Assembly (NCBI GenBank): GCA_024699855.1
Contig: JAMPIQ010000002.1
Coordinates: forward strand, 10,168,001-10,232,000
DNA length: 64,000 bases
Direction of reading: 5' to 3'
Source of the DNA: Aphelenchoides besseyi
Lineage: Eukaryota; Nematoda; Chromadorea; Rhabditida; Aphelenchoididae
A program made the translations under genes and the position numbers. Shown here piece after piece: positions 49,601-61,239 of the stretch; the stretch's first letter is position 1, and each line of letters opens with the position of its first letter. The notes under the pieces were generated by a model. It saw only the letters and a program-made list of their open reading frames with translations, searched no databases and was not told the origin of the DNA.

Positions 49601-49995
49601 GAATTGGGTTGTGAAAGCGATTGCTTCTCCTAAAACCCCTTTTTGTTTCGTTTGGAAGTCTATTAAATTGGTTGTTGGACAAGAAGTTACAATATTATTC
49701 CAATTTTGTTTACTCATATCAAACAATAGGCGCAATCGGTAATCATAAGCGGAGTAAAATCTCGTACCAAAGTCCGTAGACCGATGCAGAAAGCGAAGGA
49801 AAAGCTCGACGTCGTTCTTTTTGGCCCCTTTTGCTGTTCGCCCTCGTTGACACGAAGCAAACTGACTACTCGCTGTTTCATGGCCCCAAAATTTCGTTCG
49901 TTGGTCTTTTTGGCACGTACATTATGAACGAGACGCGTAATTAGAATGGGAATTTGCGTTCAAATCATCTCGCTTCTATTTCTGATTTAGACAGA
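46623..49995. other. Divergent intergenic region between ENPP-like and ACSL genes
   Basis: This 3.4-kb region lies between outward-facing genes. The only long frame is a 174-codon plus-strand frame at 48065-48589, Arg/Ser-rich and without recognisable features. The rest is AT-rich with no repeat or RNA gene identified. Promoters for both neighbours should lie here. Confidence 0.45.
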
Positions 49996-52950
49996 ATGCC
50001 GGACTCCAAAAGCGAAGGTGGCGGTAATAGACGGTTGGAAGAAGAGCTAATCGAACAAAGTCGACCGATACACATCATCGCTCTGCACATTTTTCTTCAG
50101 GCCTTCTTTGCCGTCTACGATGCCATTGTCTTTATTCCGTTCAAGATTTTTGCTGATCCAGAAAAGAAACGTGAACGATCGGATCGTGTGAAGGTAAAAT
50201 CTTCTGTTTTACATTTGAATCAAACTTTTTAAAGGCTCGTCCATCAGTTGAAGGTGATCCCGCGTCCGGATGGCGACATGTTGATACTATCGGACGGGAT
50301 TTGATTGCGAACGTCTATCCGAACTGCGCGACTTTGGGTGACATTTGGGATCGAAATGTTCGGTTCGTAAATCAACGACCACAAATCGAAAAATAACGCG
50401 CTTTCAGTGAATTTTCCACTTTGCCTTGTATGGGTACTCGTCAGTTGTTAGAAGGAGAAGAGGTACAAAAGGATGGAAAAACGTTCTTGGAACTCACATT
50501 CGGCGACTATCTTTTTGATACTTTCGAAGATGTCAATGAACGTGTGAACTGCGTGATCAACGGTTTGAAGACGTATGATATGAAAAAGGGTGATCATGTA
50601 GTCATCTTCGCCGAGACTCGCGCCGATTGGATGCAAACTGCGTTGGCGTGTTTCAAAAGTGGATATCCAGGTAATGAACTAAAGTAGTTCTTTTACATTG
50701 AATGTTGAATTCAGTTATCACCGTTTACGCAACTTTGGGCGAAGACGGCGTGGCTTATGCGTTGAAAGAATGTGATGCAAAAGCAATTTTCACGACTCGA
50801 AATTTGCTTCCAAAAATCGCCAAAGTGTTGGAATCGTCTTCGAGCACTCACACGGTCATCTATTACCAGGAACTTCATCGACGCACAGACGACGACGGAT
50901 ATGCAACAGCCGAACATAATGAAACGTTTCGCAAATTGAACAAACGACTCGAAAGCTTCGACACTTTGTTGAATGTTGGTGCTGCATGTAAGCGAATTAA
51001 CCGAGACTTTAACGTACGTTTTTTTAGCCCGAGTAATGGTCAACGCTCCCGGACCTGATGACCTAGCAATGATCATGTACACAAGGTAATGGATTTGCAA
51101 AGTTTTGAAAATCAACATTTTATTTCAATTTAAGCGGTACCACTGGCAATCCGAAGGTAAGAACTCGATTCGATACTTTGTTTACGAGCTAAACGAGAAA
51201 AGTATAAGCTGTTAGTAAAAAGATGAGAAAGTATTCTTATTAACAGATTGTCCAATATCATTTATATTGATCTATATCAATTTCCATAGGGTGTGATGTT
51301 GTCTCATCGCAACATCATTGCGGCAATTTCCGGCCAAGGAACCATCCTTTCTGTTAGGTTTGTAGTGTACGTGTATTCGAGACTTTAATCAGTTGTTTGC
51401 AGTCAAGACGATACGTTTATTGGCTATCTTCCTCTTGCACATATTCTCGAAGTTTGTGCCGAATTGGTCATCTTTAGGTTTTTTGAAGTCAAGTTATAAC
51501 AATGTTTCTTTAAATTATAGCAAAGGAGCGTGTATTGGATATTCAAGTGCACAAACTTTGTTCGGTACTAAACAAAAATCATTTGTTTTTACTAATTGTA
51601 TTCGATTTTAGATCGTGCTCCAAAGATTAAGAAAGGAACAAAAGGAGATTGTGCCGTTCTCAAGCCAACATTAATTGCTTGTGTTCCCGTAAGCTGAGAG
51701 TTGGCGACTTTTTGGTTTATAAACGGTCATTTGCAGGCTGTAATGGATCGTATCTTCAAGGCCGTGACTGATGAAGTTAAATCGAAATCCCCACTTTTCC
51801 GTGAAATCTTCAGAATCTGCTACGAACGTAAACGAACGCGTTATGAAGAAGGTTATGTGAGTCTGGTTATGAACAAGTAAATCTAGGAGTCCCGTATTCG
51901 TTCTAACCATTGTTTTCAGATTGGCTTTCAATCGTATTGGAAAGTTATTGGGCGGAAATTTGCGTTACGTTTTGTCCGGTGGAGCGGCGCTTAATCCCGA
52001 AACACAAAGATTCATGAACATTTGTTTCTGCTGTCCAGTTGTTCAAGGTTATGGACTCACTGAGACGTGTGGAGGCGCAACGTTGGCCGATGAATTTGAT
52101 CTCAGCACCGGTTCTGTTGGTCCTCCATTGCGTTGCTGTGAGATTCGTCTTCGTGAGTGGGCCGAAGCAAACTACAGCCCAAACAACGAGGTTCCACAAG
52201 GAGAAATTCTGATCAAGTAAGCTTTTTTGTTTGTACGAACAGTTATAATTCCAAGTGTTTAGTGGTGATAACGTTGCTTTGGGTTATTACAAGAACGAAG
52301 AGAAAACCAAAGAGGACTTTATCAAACTCGATGGAAAGCGTTATTTTGCAACCGGTGATATTGGAGAGTTTCGCAGTGACGGTTCGTTGCGTATCATTGG
52401 TATGTTCGTCGTATGAAGACAGGAAATGTTGTGTTTAGACCGCAAGAAGGATTTGATCAAGTTGGCTCATGGGGAATACGTGTCATTAGCAAAAGCAGAA
52501 ACCACGTTGCTTACGAATCCAAACGTTGACAACATCTGTGTCTACGGTGATCAACATCGTGATTATCTTATTGCACTCGTGGTACCCAATCAAAAGAACG
52601 TGGAAAAGATGGCTCACGATGTAAGCAACATCACTAGTTGAAAATCAACTTTATGTTTAGAATGGAATCACCGGTTCTTGGGAAGAGATGTGTAAGAACA
52701 AGAAGCTCGCACAAATCCTCTGCAAAGAACTGACATCATTTGTCGCAGGTTTGTATTAGAAAGTTGATGATGATCTAAAGAAGTATTTAAAGGCAAATTG
52801 AACAAGCAAGAAATCCCTCAGAAGTGTGTTTTGTGCCACGAACCTTGGACTCCTGCATCAGGACTTTTGACCGAAGCGTTGAAGCTCAAACGTAAGCAAA
52901 TCGAAAAGGCATTTGAGGCTGAGATTAAAAGCTTGTATAATTCGAAATAG
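49996..52950 (+). CDS. Long-chain fatty acid CoA ligase, ACSL3/4 type
   Basis: Activates long-chain (in ACSL4, preferentially polyunsaturated) fatty acids to acyl-CoA with ATP, at the ER or mitochondria-associated membranes. The start at 49996 lies 5 nt after an acceptor-like ATTTAG. An N-terminal anchor ([20 protein letters not shown]) is followed by the full adenylate-forming domain: [18 protein letters not shown] (P-loop), [53 protein letters not shown] and [32 protein letters not shown] and [16 protein letters not shown] near the C-terminus fit the ACSL3/4 branch. All catalytic motifs are intact, and the protein of about 700 aa ends LYNSK. There are about 16 exons, one of them a 22-nt micro-exon carrying part of the P-loop. 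In one place the exon runs past a GTGAGT to a GTAAAT donor near 51876, giving the continuous block [13 protein letters not shown]. Confidence 0.95.
51135..51156 (+). other. 22-nt micro-exon of the ACSL gene
   Basis: Encodes the core of the ATP-binding loop: the previous exon ends ...MYTS (split codon) and this exon supplies GTTGNPK. It is flanked by TTTAAG and GTAAGA. Skipping it would shift the frame, so it must be constitutive. Confidence 0.85.
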
Positions 52951-53358
52951 ATGTCATGTTGTCGTATGTTTACTGCTAATTCATTTGTTTGTGTAACTAT
53001 TTGAATAATGATCTTGATATGCGTGTTTAATTGTGTACATACATTTACGCGTAGGGCTTTTGTGAATAATGTACCAAACAAAATTGAAGTTCTCCGCCGA
53101 AATTTCTAGAAACATCTGTGGTTTGTTTTTGTTTCATCAAAAATTCTCTCGGTTTTCTGCTCAAAATTCGTTTTTGCATTCTAACCACTGATTTCGGTTC
53201 CCGTGTTGAAACAAAAACAACTCACTTCTCGTATTGCTTTAATCTTCTCTTTCTCGTTCTAATTATGGCTTTTGGACGATGTTTAATACTAAGATAATAG
53301 TTCGGTTGTATGCATGGAAATAAATTAACTCGAATTCGTGTAGAAAATGTTATTGCAA
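52951..53358. other. Convergent 3' flanks of ACSL and Lgl
   Basis: The stops of two convergent genes lie about 410 nt apart. AATAAA on the plus strand at 53319-53324 is the best ACSL poly(A) candidate and sits only 35 nt from the Lgl stop, so the two 3' ends probably overlap. Confidence 0.5.
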
Positions 53359-56300
53359 TTAAGAGTCGTGAGTCGTCGATGGGTCTGCCGTTCTCCAACT
53401 TGAGTCGCCAATTGATGGTCTAGTTGACATCGTGATCAAAGTGCAACTGTTCGGACCAAGAAGTGCGAATTCACCGGTTTGGTTTATAGCAGCGAGACGA
53501 ATGGCATGAGTGTTAGCAACCTGAAAGTCAAGATAAATCGACGATAATCACAATGCCAACTAACAGCTGTAAACCCTTCATGGATGCGTACTCGCGAATT
53601 TGTGACACTAGTAGCCAAAACATTGCCATCGTTGCATAAGATACAAAAGTATTGAAACGCATCTTCAGTTGATCGACAAATAGACGCATGACGAAGTCGA
53701 ATGCCGCATTTAGCCGTTAACTTGCAGTTATACTTTAATGGACGCAAAGATAGGCCTTCTAGAGAGTAGCAACGTATTTGTTCTTCCGTGAAAACCACGA
53801 GTCTCGTGTGTTTCTCAATCTACAAAAATCAATATCTTGCGATTAGAGTTTGTAATTACTTTAACTGTTTCGATGGCGATAATTGGAGCGCGATGCGATA
53901 GACGAATCTCTTTGTACAAAGTGCATGAATCGGCAGAATCGATTTCGAACACATAGACCGTTGCTTGTGCTGTTCCAACGACAAGAAAACGTTGATTTGA
54001 AGGCGTACTGTAAAATTGAAAACAACGTACTCCGTTATTCACTGGCATTTGAGAGTCGCGAAATTCAACTTGTCGTTCTTTCGGCAACTGATTACCGGTC
54101 TAAACAACAAGAATAAGTTTTTTGCTGGAACACTGTTAGATTACCCGTGACATTCGAAAAGAGCGTCTCCATATTGATTTATGAACCGAATATTTCACGG
54201 TTTTGAATCGACTTAACGGTTTTTCTTCAGCCAAAACAAACTCAATGTCTAAAAAAAGTTTAATGGGATTGTTTAGTTTAACTCTGGTCTCACCATCTCG
54301 CGGCAGGAAGTTTCTGGAGAGCACAACTCGTCCGCTCATCGAATTGAAAACAACGATTCCTGTTGATGTTCCCGCAACTGTCACACAACTTTTCTCACAA
54401 TACGAAACACAACGAATGGGCGTTTGAGGTAAAACAGAGAGTTGGAATCTGCAATCATTGCATTTGACTAAAGCTATGCAGAATCGCTGACTTACAAGTG
54501 AGGTATAAATATCGACGATCTCCATTCTTTTGACTTCTTGTATTTCAAAGGCGTTTGATTCGTTTGCGGCTGATCAATGTCCGATGTTTTAACTTCAACT
54601 AATTTGATGGAATTACTCTAAAATACAAAAATGACAATTCAATCAAACCTAAACTACCTCTTCGTTTGTGAAATCACATTCTGAATTCGATGTTGTTGAA
54701 ACAACAATCATACCGCCATGCAAACCACAAACTAAAGTTTGTCGTGTTGTACAATAAGAAAACGATTCGATTGCCAAACGATCGTCTTCGCTTCGTTCGT
54801 CGTAAAGTCCCAACTAAACATTTGAATTAAACAAACCACGTAGAAATTGGGTACCTCGACGATTTTAACTGATTTTGCTTCTCGCCATAATCCTGACGGA
54901 GAAATTGCCAGTCGACTAATGTTCGGATGTTGGTTTCTATTTTGCATCCTGTTAAGATCTTTATCGCAATTCAATTCGACAGTTGATAACTCCAATTCAA
55001 CTGCATTCACTTCTTCATCTATCTTTTGGGTGTTCACTTCTTCAGATTCGTTTTCTGACGATAGTGTTGTTAAGTAGTTAGTAACTCGAAACATCTGAAG
55101 TAAACGTTGACTGCCATCTCTCATATCCCAAACGAAAATGTCTCCGTTCTCGTGGCTGAAATTACTTAGATAGAAAGTAAACACATTATTCAATTTACCC
55201 CGTAAATACAACGCATTCTAACTGTTTAGCTGCTGGTTCTTCCGTGTCAGTTGAATCAAACAAATCTCTTCGTTGAGAAAACCATTGAGATGATGTGGAA
55301 AAAATCGGGTCGTCGGTTTCGAGTTGTTCAACGCGAATAGAAGTTACGGGCGAGGAATCAACGCAATTCAACATTTTTAGGTTTATACAACGAAATTGCG
55401 GATCCATGAGATCAATGGAAATAAGCTCGTGTTCACAAAGCAACATGACTGCAGTAGCATTTCCTATAAGACTCGGATAAACCTTCTTTGATTTGTATGT
55501 TTACTGATTATTTTTTTGTCGTACACTAAACGCACATCACGAAGCTCACTGGACAACAAGAAAGTGAACAGCTCTCCGTCGCTGACAATGTTAAAGGCGG
55601 CAGATTTCTGCATCAACTGATCAGGAATTCCTATTGAATACAAAATTAACTGCGTGTTTGTTCTAAAATCTCTCTTATAACATCCAATCTTCAAACTTAA
55701 ACTAACCGAGCCGATGTGACCACTTGATAGTAGTCGGTCTTCTCAAAACACCAGGCTTCCAAACCTCTGTGTTGAACAGTTAAATCGGATAGTGAAAGAG
55801 AGTACATGGTTTCTGTAGAGACAAAGAACGCGTGTCCAAGATCTTCATTCAAACTCATAGCCTGTAAACGAACTGTTCATAATTTGTTGTATTCGATTTT
55901 GGTACCGTGTATCTTCTACTCATCTCGATAGTTTTGATGAGCGTTCTTGTTTTCATACAAATCACCGCAATAAGCGTGTGACCAAAGCAACAAATAATGA
56001 ATTTGGACGTGACCGCAACATCGGTAAATTTGTTGAAATCTCTATAATCCAAAGATTAGTTCACGGGCTCAACTGATGGTCAAAAAGAACACAAAATAAT
56101 CTAAGAACCTACGAATTTGTGTCCCGACCACAAAAGCGCTTATCTTTAAGCAGCTCGGACACTGAGATCAACGGCTCAATTTCCAAGGACTTAGAGGATA
56201 AATTAAGAACATTTAACATAAGATCTGTACAACCTAAAGACTTAACAAGCTTAATGGTAATCTCCACAATCAACGCACCAACAAACAAGTAATTTTCATA

Positions 56301-56803
56301 ATCCGAATGTTTAGAAATGCAGAAACACGATGCCGCTGGGAAAATCTTCGGACGATGAACTGTGGAACAGGCTTCAGCACCGTCTGTGTTGATCACATAA
56401 TAACTTTCGGGCAAACTCGAGGAGGAACTTGGGACACAAACGATCAACAATCGATGGGCACCTTCGACAAACTCGAAATAAGTGCTTGGTGAGCCCAATT
56501 TTTTCAGCAGCACACTCTTCTGTCCATTTTTATCGTAACTGAAAGTTCGGAATCAATTGAAATAAAAAGGAACGTACAGTTCGACAAGACCGCCCTTTGT
56601 GATCACGGCAACTAAGCCGAGTTGGCTGTCGATCGCTATTCGATGCACATTATAAGGGACTCCGTGTTCGAATCTCTAAAGCTACAAATAAAAACAGATT
56701 TTTGTGTACCACTGACCGTTGATATTCCGAAGACTCTGCATAATCGTTCATATTCCAAAGTATCTTGATCGGCTTGACGTCGACGTCGAAGAAAACGAAA
56801 CAT
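53359..56803 (-). CDS. Lethal giant larvae (Lgl/LLGL) WD40 polarity protein
   Basis: Minus-strand gene with many short-intron exons, roughly 950-1000 aa. The start at 56803 gives MFRFLRRRRQADQDTLEYER, a basic N-terminus as in Lgl. Exon 2, RFEHGVPYNVHRIAIDSQLG, matches the first WD repeat (VEHGFPNQPSALAFDPEL in homologs). The middle has a propeller block containing FSHENGDIFVWDMRDGSQ. A polybasic region, SRFKTVKYSVHKSIWRRSF, is the aPKC-phosphorylated membrane-binding segment that separates Lgl from tomosyn. The second propeller follows: ATVYVFEIDSADSCTLYKEI, RLSHRAPIIAIE, FTEEQIRCYSLEGL and NCKLTAKCGIRLRHASICRS. Lgl defines the basolateral domain and binds SNARE/myosin partners. The end (PSIGDSSWRTADPSTTHDS) is short and I see no R-SNARE tail, again favouring Lgl. 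Confidence 0.9.
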
Positions 56804-57310
56804 TTCGAGTTGACTCACTCGCTCGCAAACTGAGGTTCGCCAGAACCGGCAGCTGCAGTTCGCTTTCAAGGACGACCGTTGAAAAAATCCGTTCGATTGA
56901 GAGCGATGGATCTGCTCGGTCCCAAAACGGGCGTAACAACAACAGTGGTCGCTCGTGTGCAGGTCGCCGTGGAATCGCTAAAGCAGAGCGCGAACGTATG
57001 AGTCAACATTCCTGGTTTCGTTCGTCCCAACAGCCCGTAAGTTGCCGACTATCCTTCTTCTCCACGTAATTAGCAAACGTTCGCTTCAATCAACCGCGTG
57101 TTTGTCGAGGAATTCGATCAAATCACATTTATTCTCAGCCATCAGTGAAAGCAAAACACAAGCGAAGAAGAGATCGGCGAATCGCAGGATTTAAATAACA
57201 ATGAGTCTACAGATATAAAATTGAAAACAACATGTGGGTTTTGCAGAAGCGAGTTGATCAACGAATGGTGGGAGTGAACGGTAGTTAGTTAAGTCACAAG
57301 TGGAAGTATT
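56804..57310. other. Intergenic region between Lgl and the EGF/CUB gene
   Basis: This holds the Lgl promoter side. A 116-codon plus-strand frame at 56719-57069 is antisense to Lgl exon 1 and not supported. An in-frame upstream ATG at 56869 could extend Lgl by 22 residues. Confidence 0.4.
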
Positions 57311-58039
57311 TTAAACGAACAAACTGACAAACAAAAAGATAACCGATGTGAATGCAACATTTTGAATCGAATTCGCCGAATTGGCAGATGGATCATAAGA
57401 ACGAATGTCTTTGTTCGACTTCGGATTGATGATTCGCCATTTCAATAACAATCCTTTGTGTTGAGGTTCGGACCAATTATTCGTATCAAAATCGATTAGC
57501 ACCCAATCGGATTCAGATTGAAATCGACGTTGCGTTAACGAGCGAAATTCGGGACCACACGGAAGGCTGAAAGCATAAACAATAGAAACATATGAAAAGT
57601 TTAGACTGATACTGGACTATAAACTGATTGATAAAACTTACGGATTGTCGATGCCACGAGCTCCGTAAACATTCAACGTATCTGCGCAACGAGTTCCTGG
57701 TCTTCGATTCTCGAAATTGCCATCGAATTCGACAAACTCAATCTCAACTGTTGCCCATGGACTTTTTGGTTTGATGAGCCATTGGCAGAAGGTTTTTTTC
57801 GGTGCAGCGTTTGGATAGGTACTGAAAACAAAAGGATAAACAATACCCGTATCTCAATTACCTTAGCGAGATTTCCCCTTCATCTTTATCGTCGCCGTTG
57901 ATGATTCCGCAAGATGAGTCGGTGAACTGATTACTCGCTTGTAATTTTTCGCAGTTAGCTCCGGCAAAAGCATATCCGCATGTACATTTGCAATCTTTTG
58001 TCACTTTTCCTCCATTATGACAAATAGTCGTGCATTTAT
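57311..58039 (-). CDS. C-terminal EGF + CUB exons of an astacin (NAS)-like extracellular protein, GPI-type end
   Basis: Three exons. The first carries an EGF-like module, KCTTICHNGGKVTKDCKC then TCGYAFAGANCEK, of the form found after the catalytic domain in nematode NAS metalloproteases. A CUB domain begins SSCGIINGDDKDEGEIS and continues YPNAAPKKTFCQWLIKPKSP, VEFDGNFENRRPGTRCADTL and LPCGPEFRSLTQ, ending GLLLKWRI; all four CUB cysteines are present. The protein finishes with a small-residue stretch and a hydrophobic tail (NVAFTSVIFLFVSLFV), which looks like a GPI-attachment signal. The 5' connection is uncertain: the acceptor at 58040 demands an upstream exon. The most likely partner is the signal-peptide and astacin-like exons at 60473-61239 on the same strand, but the exons in between were not resolved. 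Confidence 0.72.
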
Positions 58040-60472
58040 CTAAAGTTTCTTTCAATTAATATTCCAAATTGTACTGAATCTCAAGTTTTTTGTTGGATTC
58101 CCGACGATTCTGGGAAACTGATTTCTGCGTCTGATTGTTTGCCCAAAGATCAAAACCATAAAGATTTATCTTAATCCGACTTATAATGGCCCCCGAAAAG
58201 GTGAGCATTTGTTTAAGCGGTTCTTGCCATTCAACAAGCGAACTCGCGTCAGATTTGCCGAACAGTAAAAAGTGCAACACGGAAGCCCATCAAACGTGTC
58301 GGCATTTACAAAAGGAAAGAGGCTTTAGCTCTTCGATAGCTCTTGAGAACGACCTCGCTGATCCGCTCTGTTTGACTGCCATTCACATCTCGAATTTAAT
58401 GTGCCAAAACAATACACATCGATTGGCCGACTGGATTACGTTTGACAGTTACGTTTATGGTCATTAAACACACCAGCGTCGTAAATCATGCCCTGAGTGC
58501 CGTGTAACCTGTCCACTATACTATTGGATTATCAAGCTACTTCGCCATAATCGTTTTACAGTACGACAAGATCAGTGAAAATGAGTAAGTTGCGAATACA
58601 AACTGTTCTTTGATTTTGCAAAAAATTTGAGTTTGTTAGCTTTGAAGTTGCTAGTAAATTAGATTGTTGTGATGCAAATATGTTAGCATACAGGACAATA
58701 GATAACCCTGGATTGGCGTTGATTTTGTCTGTTCACTTCGATCGTTTGTTTTGGACTACAATTTTCCATATGATGGAATGCGGGGACCCTCTTGAGGGAT
58801 GCTCGACCAGCACCTTCACGGTCGGTATCGTTTTGATACCTGCGACGGCCACTTTTCGGCTACTCAAAGTTTGACGGTGTTCGTTCAAGTTGAACATCGC
58901 CGAGTGCATAATGAGTATTCGAAAGAACGTGAACACTCAACCAACCGCTGCGGCAATCGAATGTTGAGACGCGCATCACTCCGACCGTTGGTTTGAGTCA
59001 TGTTTGTTATTCGATGGGCAAAGAGCATTCGGTTTGCCGTTTTTGGCCAAACAACATTCGAGTTGCTTCTTTTGTTGACAATCGCTCCCACAAAGTACAC
59101 AAAAAATTGGAGTGCGCGGTTTAGCTTAGCCGACTCTTCCGCTGTGCCGCTCTTGTTTTTCACTCAACAACGAAGCGAATTTGATCAGGTGCCCAAGCCT
59201 CACTATTCAAACAATTTGCACTGTACTTTTACTAAGACAGCTACGATGAAGCGTATAATCTCGGGCTTCGATGATCAAATTACTCGTCTTCACCATTTCC
59301 TAATAAACTTCATCACAGCATTACACTTGGAAGTATCTTGTTATTTGCCTGTCAACTTTTCAACAACAACGAAGTGCTTGAAATCTGCTCCCTAAACGCC
59401 GCATAGCGCTGACAACTTGTGGTATCATGCCGTCGATCGAACTGACGCGCAAAATTGAAACCCCGCGTCTGACTTAATTCTCTAGAGTCTTGAATTCAGT
59501 GGCATAAACGAAAGTTGTAATCTGAACAAACTCGACCGTCCAAACTACTGAGCTGACCGCCAATTTCCGGTCAAATAAAACGCCGTCAAAGTCGGGTCAT
59601 GAAAACGTTGTGGACCGGGACTTGACCACATCTGCCGTTCGTTCAAATTGCGCCATAAACGTTGGCCGATCGGGTAACCCACTCATCAAACTGAGTTTCA
59701 GCCGTCAGCAACTTTAGATTCTATAGCATTCTCGCGGGAGAGGCCTCAAGCCGCACTAACGAGTGCAGTCAAGCAAATCGTTTTACGCCTTCCAAGTCGA
59801 ATGCCAATTTCGTGAGTTAAATGCCAATTACTGACATGCCGTTTAATTGGTTGCCGTTCGTAATGCGCCAAAAATTGGAGGAATCGCATCGAAATTTACA
59901 TACCCAAGAGTCCAAGTGGCAATTTGCGTTCGAAACGCGTCTGACAAACGACATCTTGAAGGCAATCATTAATAGAGATGCAGCAAGCAATTTCCCTCGT
60001 TTTTGCTCTTGACTTCTATACGCCAACTTAAACAAATTAGCGCGCGGCAGCAAATAAAAAGCAGCGAACTGAAGAATCCACTTCGATAAAACCAGCTGCC
60101 TTGATTGCATTGGGGGGCAGGATTATGATTTTTATTCAAAATGACCGACCACAACATTTGATTTTAAGGGTTTGCTTTTGGCAACAAAATGTTTCAGAAC
60201 GAAAAACGATTCGTGACCTGAACCGCGGCACAGCTGGGCTTTTTGATCGACGTACGACCGACTTGTCAAACCGCTTATTTGTGGATTTAGATTAGCTAAT
60301 AAAGGTCGGAGAACCCTTCATTAGCACTTGAATCAGTCCAAGAGCAAACGTTGACCTTTGGAGTGACTATGCAAAATCTCACCGATTTTACGCGCTAACG
60401 GAAATTTGTCTCACACTAAGTCCAATGAATTAATGGATGTTTGCTAGTGGATTGCAACAATTTCCAACCTAC
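58040..60472 (-). other. Unresolved stretch between the two parts of the astacin-like gene
   Basis: If the EGF/CUB exons and the astacin-like exons are one gene, this 2.4 kb should contain the remaining half of the protease domain plus introns. I could not find a frame-consistent exon chain or a clear Met-turn (SxMHY). A minus-strand frame around 58863-58930 contains IMHSAMF, which faintly recalls it. The 59400-59760 part is CpG-rich and looks non-coding. Confidence 0.35.
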
Positions 60473-61239
60473 CGGTACAATTGAACTTCAGATTGAGGTG
60501 TCGACTGGCTCCGTATTCGGGTCTTTCGTTTGTCACGGCATGAGCGATTAGAAGAGCGCAGAAATCGACCTACAAACAATCAGTTTATGTCGTTGCGGAA
60601 TGTGATTAACAAAAAGGCTTTTACAAACAAACGTACGTTCGTGCAGTTGCGCGACAAGTGCACCGTACGTGTGTCTTCTTTCCATGTACATTGTCTGAAA
60701 GGAGTGTTCAGCATCTCATCCACTTAAATGCTCTTCCACAAAGTCAGGACACGACGGCAATTAAATGGAGCGTCGTTAACTTACCCGGAATCCACAAAGT
60801 GAATTGCGTCTGGACCGGCACCGCGCGCAAATTCAACGCAACTTTCATTTCTCAGCTTCTGCATGGCGGCATTAATGCAATCATTGACGGAAATTGCTGA
60901 AAAGAAGCGATTTTATAAACTGGACGGAAACGCGGCGTTTTAAGAGCGTTTTTGTGAGAATGACCGGAACTCGGCCCAAATTTGATTTTCTCGGCAACAC
61001 TTGAGTCTCGGCGTCTCGAATTCGCAAATTTTGGCACTTCGATTTCACAGGAAATTCAAACACTTAATCTGCTTAAGACATCTCGCAAGATCTCTCAAAC
61101 AAACTCACCATTTTTGGGATCAAGTTTGTAGGTCACGATCTTTCCAGTGCAACTGGACATCTAAAAACGCAAAATCGCTTTTCTGTTAACCAGAACTTCT
61201 CACCGCAACTAAAAGCACAATCGACAGCAACAGCTTCAT
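60473..61239 (-). CDS. N-terminal exons of an astacin-like secreted protein with a degenerate zinc site
   Basis: Five exons can be chained by phase: 61204-61239, 61109-61160, 60785-60896, 60664-60694 and 60473-60569. The first two give a signal peptide (MKLLLSIVLLVAMSSCTG) followed at once by KIVTYKLDP, like the start of an astacin domain (IPYxID) with no pro-peptide. Exon 3 reads ISVNDCINAAMQKLRNESC and VEFARGAGPDAIHFVDSG, matching the helix-A/TCxRF and YIxFxxGxGC parts of astacins. Exon 5 reads DFCALLIAHAVTNERPEYG where HExxHxxGxxHExxRPD is expected: only scattered remnants (AH, ERPE) remain. The chain then loses continuity. It is either a pseudoprotease or a decayed gene. The splice model is hand-built and needs transcript evidence. 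Confidence 0.4.

Noticed and set aside
51857..51875. GTGAGT near the ACSL GYV codons as the real donor
   Set aside because: Using it would break the frame into [12 protein letters not shown]. Reading on to the GTAAAT donor restores a continuous conserved block.
53359..56803. Tomosyn instead of Lgl
   Set aside because: The gene has the Lgl polybasic segment and Lgl-like HRAPI and TEEQ blocks, and no R-SNARE coiled coil at the C-terminus.
58863..58935. Minus-strand IMHSAMF as the Met-turn of the astacin domain
   Set aside because: The resemblance to SIMHY is weak, other frames of the same stretch look equally suggestive, and no splice-consistent exon could be drawn.
59817..60110. 97-codon minus-strand frame as an astacin exon
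   Set aside because: A different frame contains ISINDC, which recalls the upstream exon's ISVNDC, but neither frame has proper borders or continues the domain.
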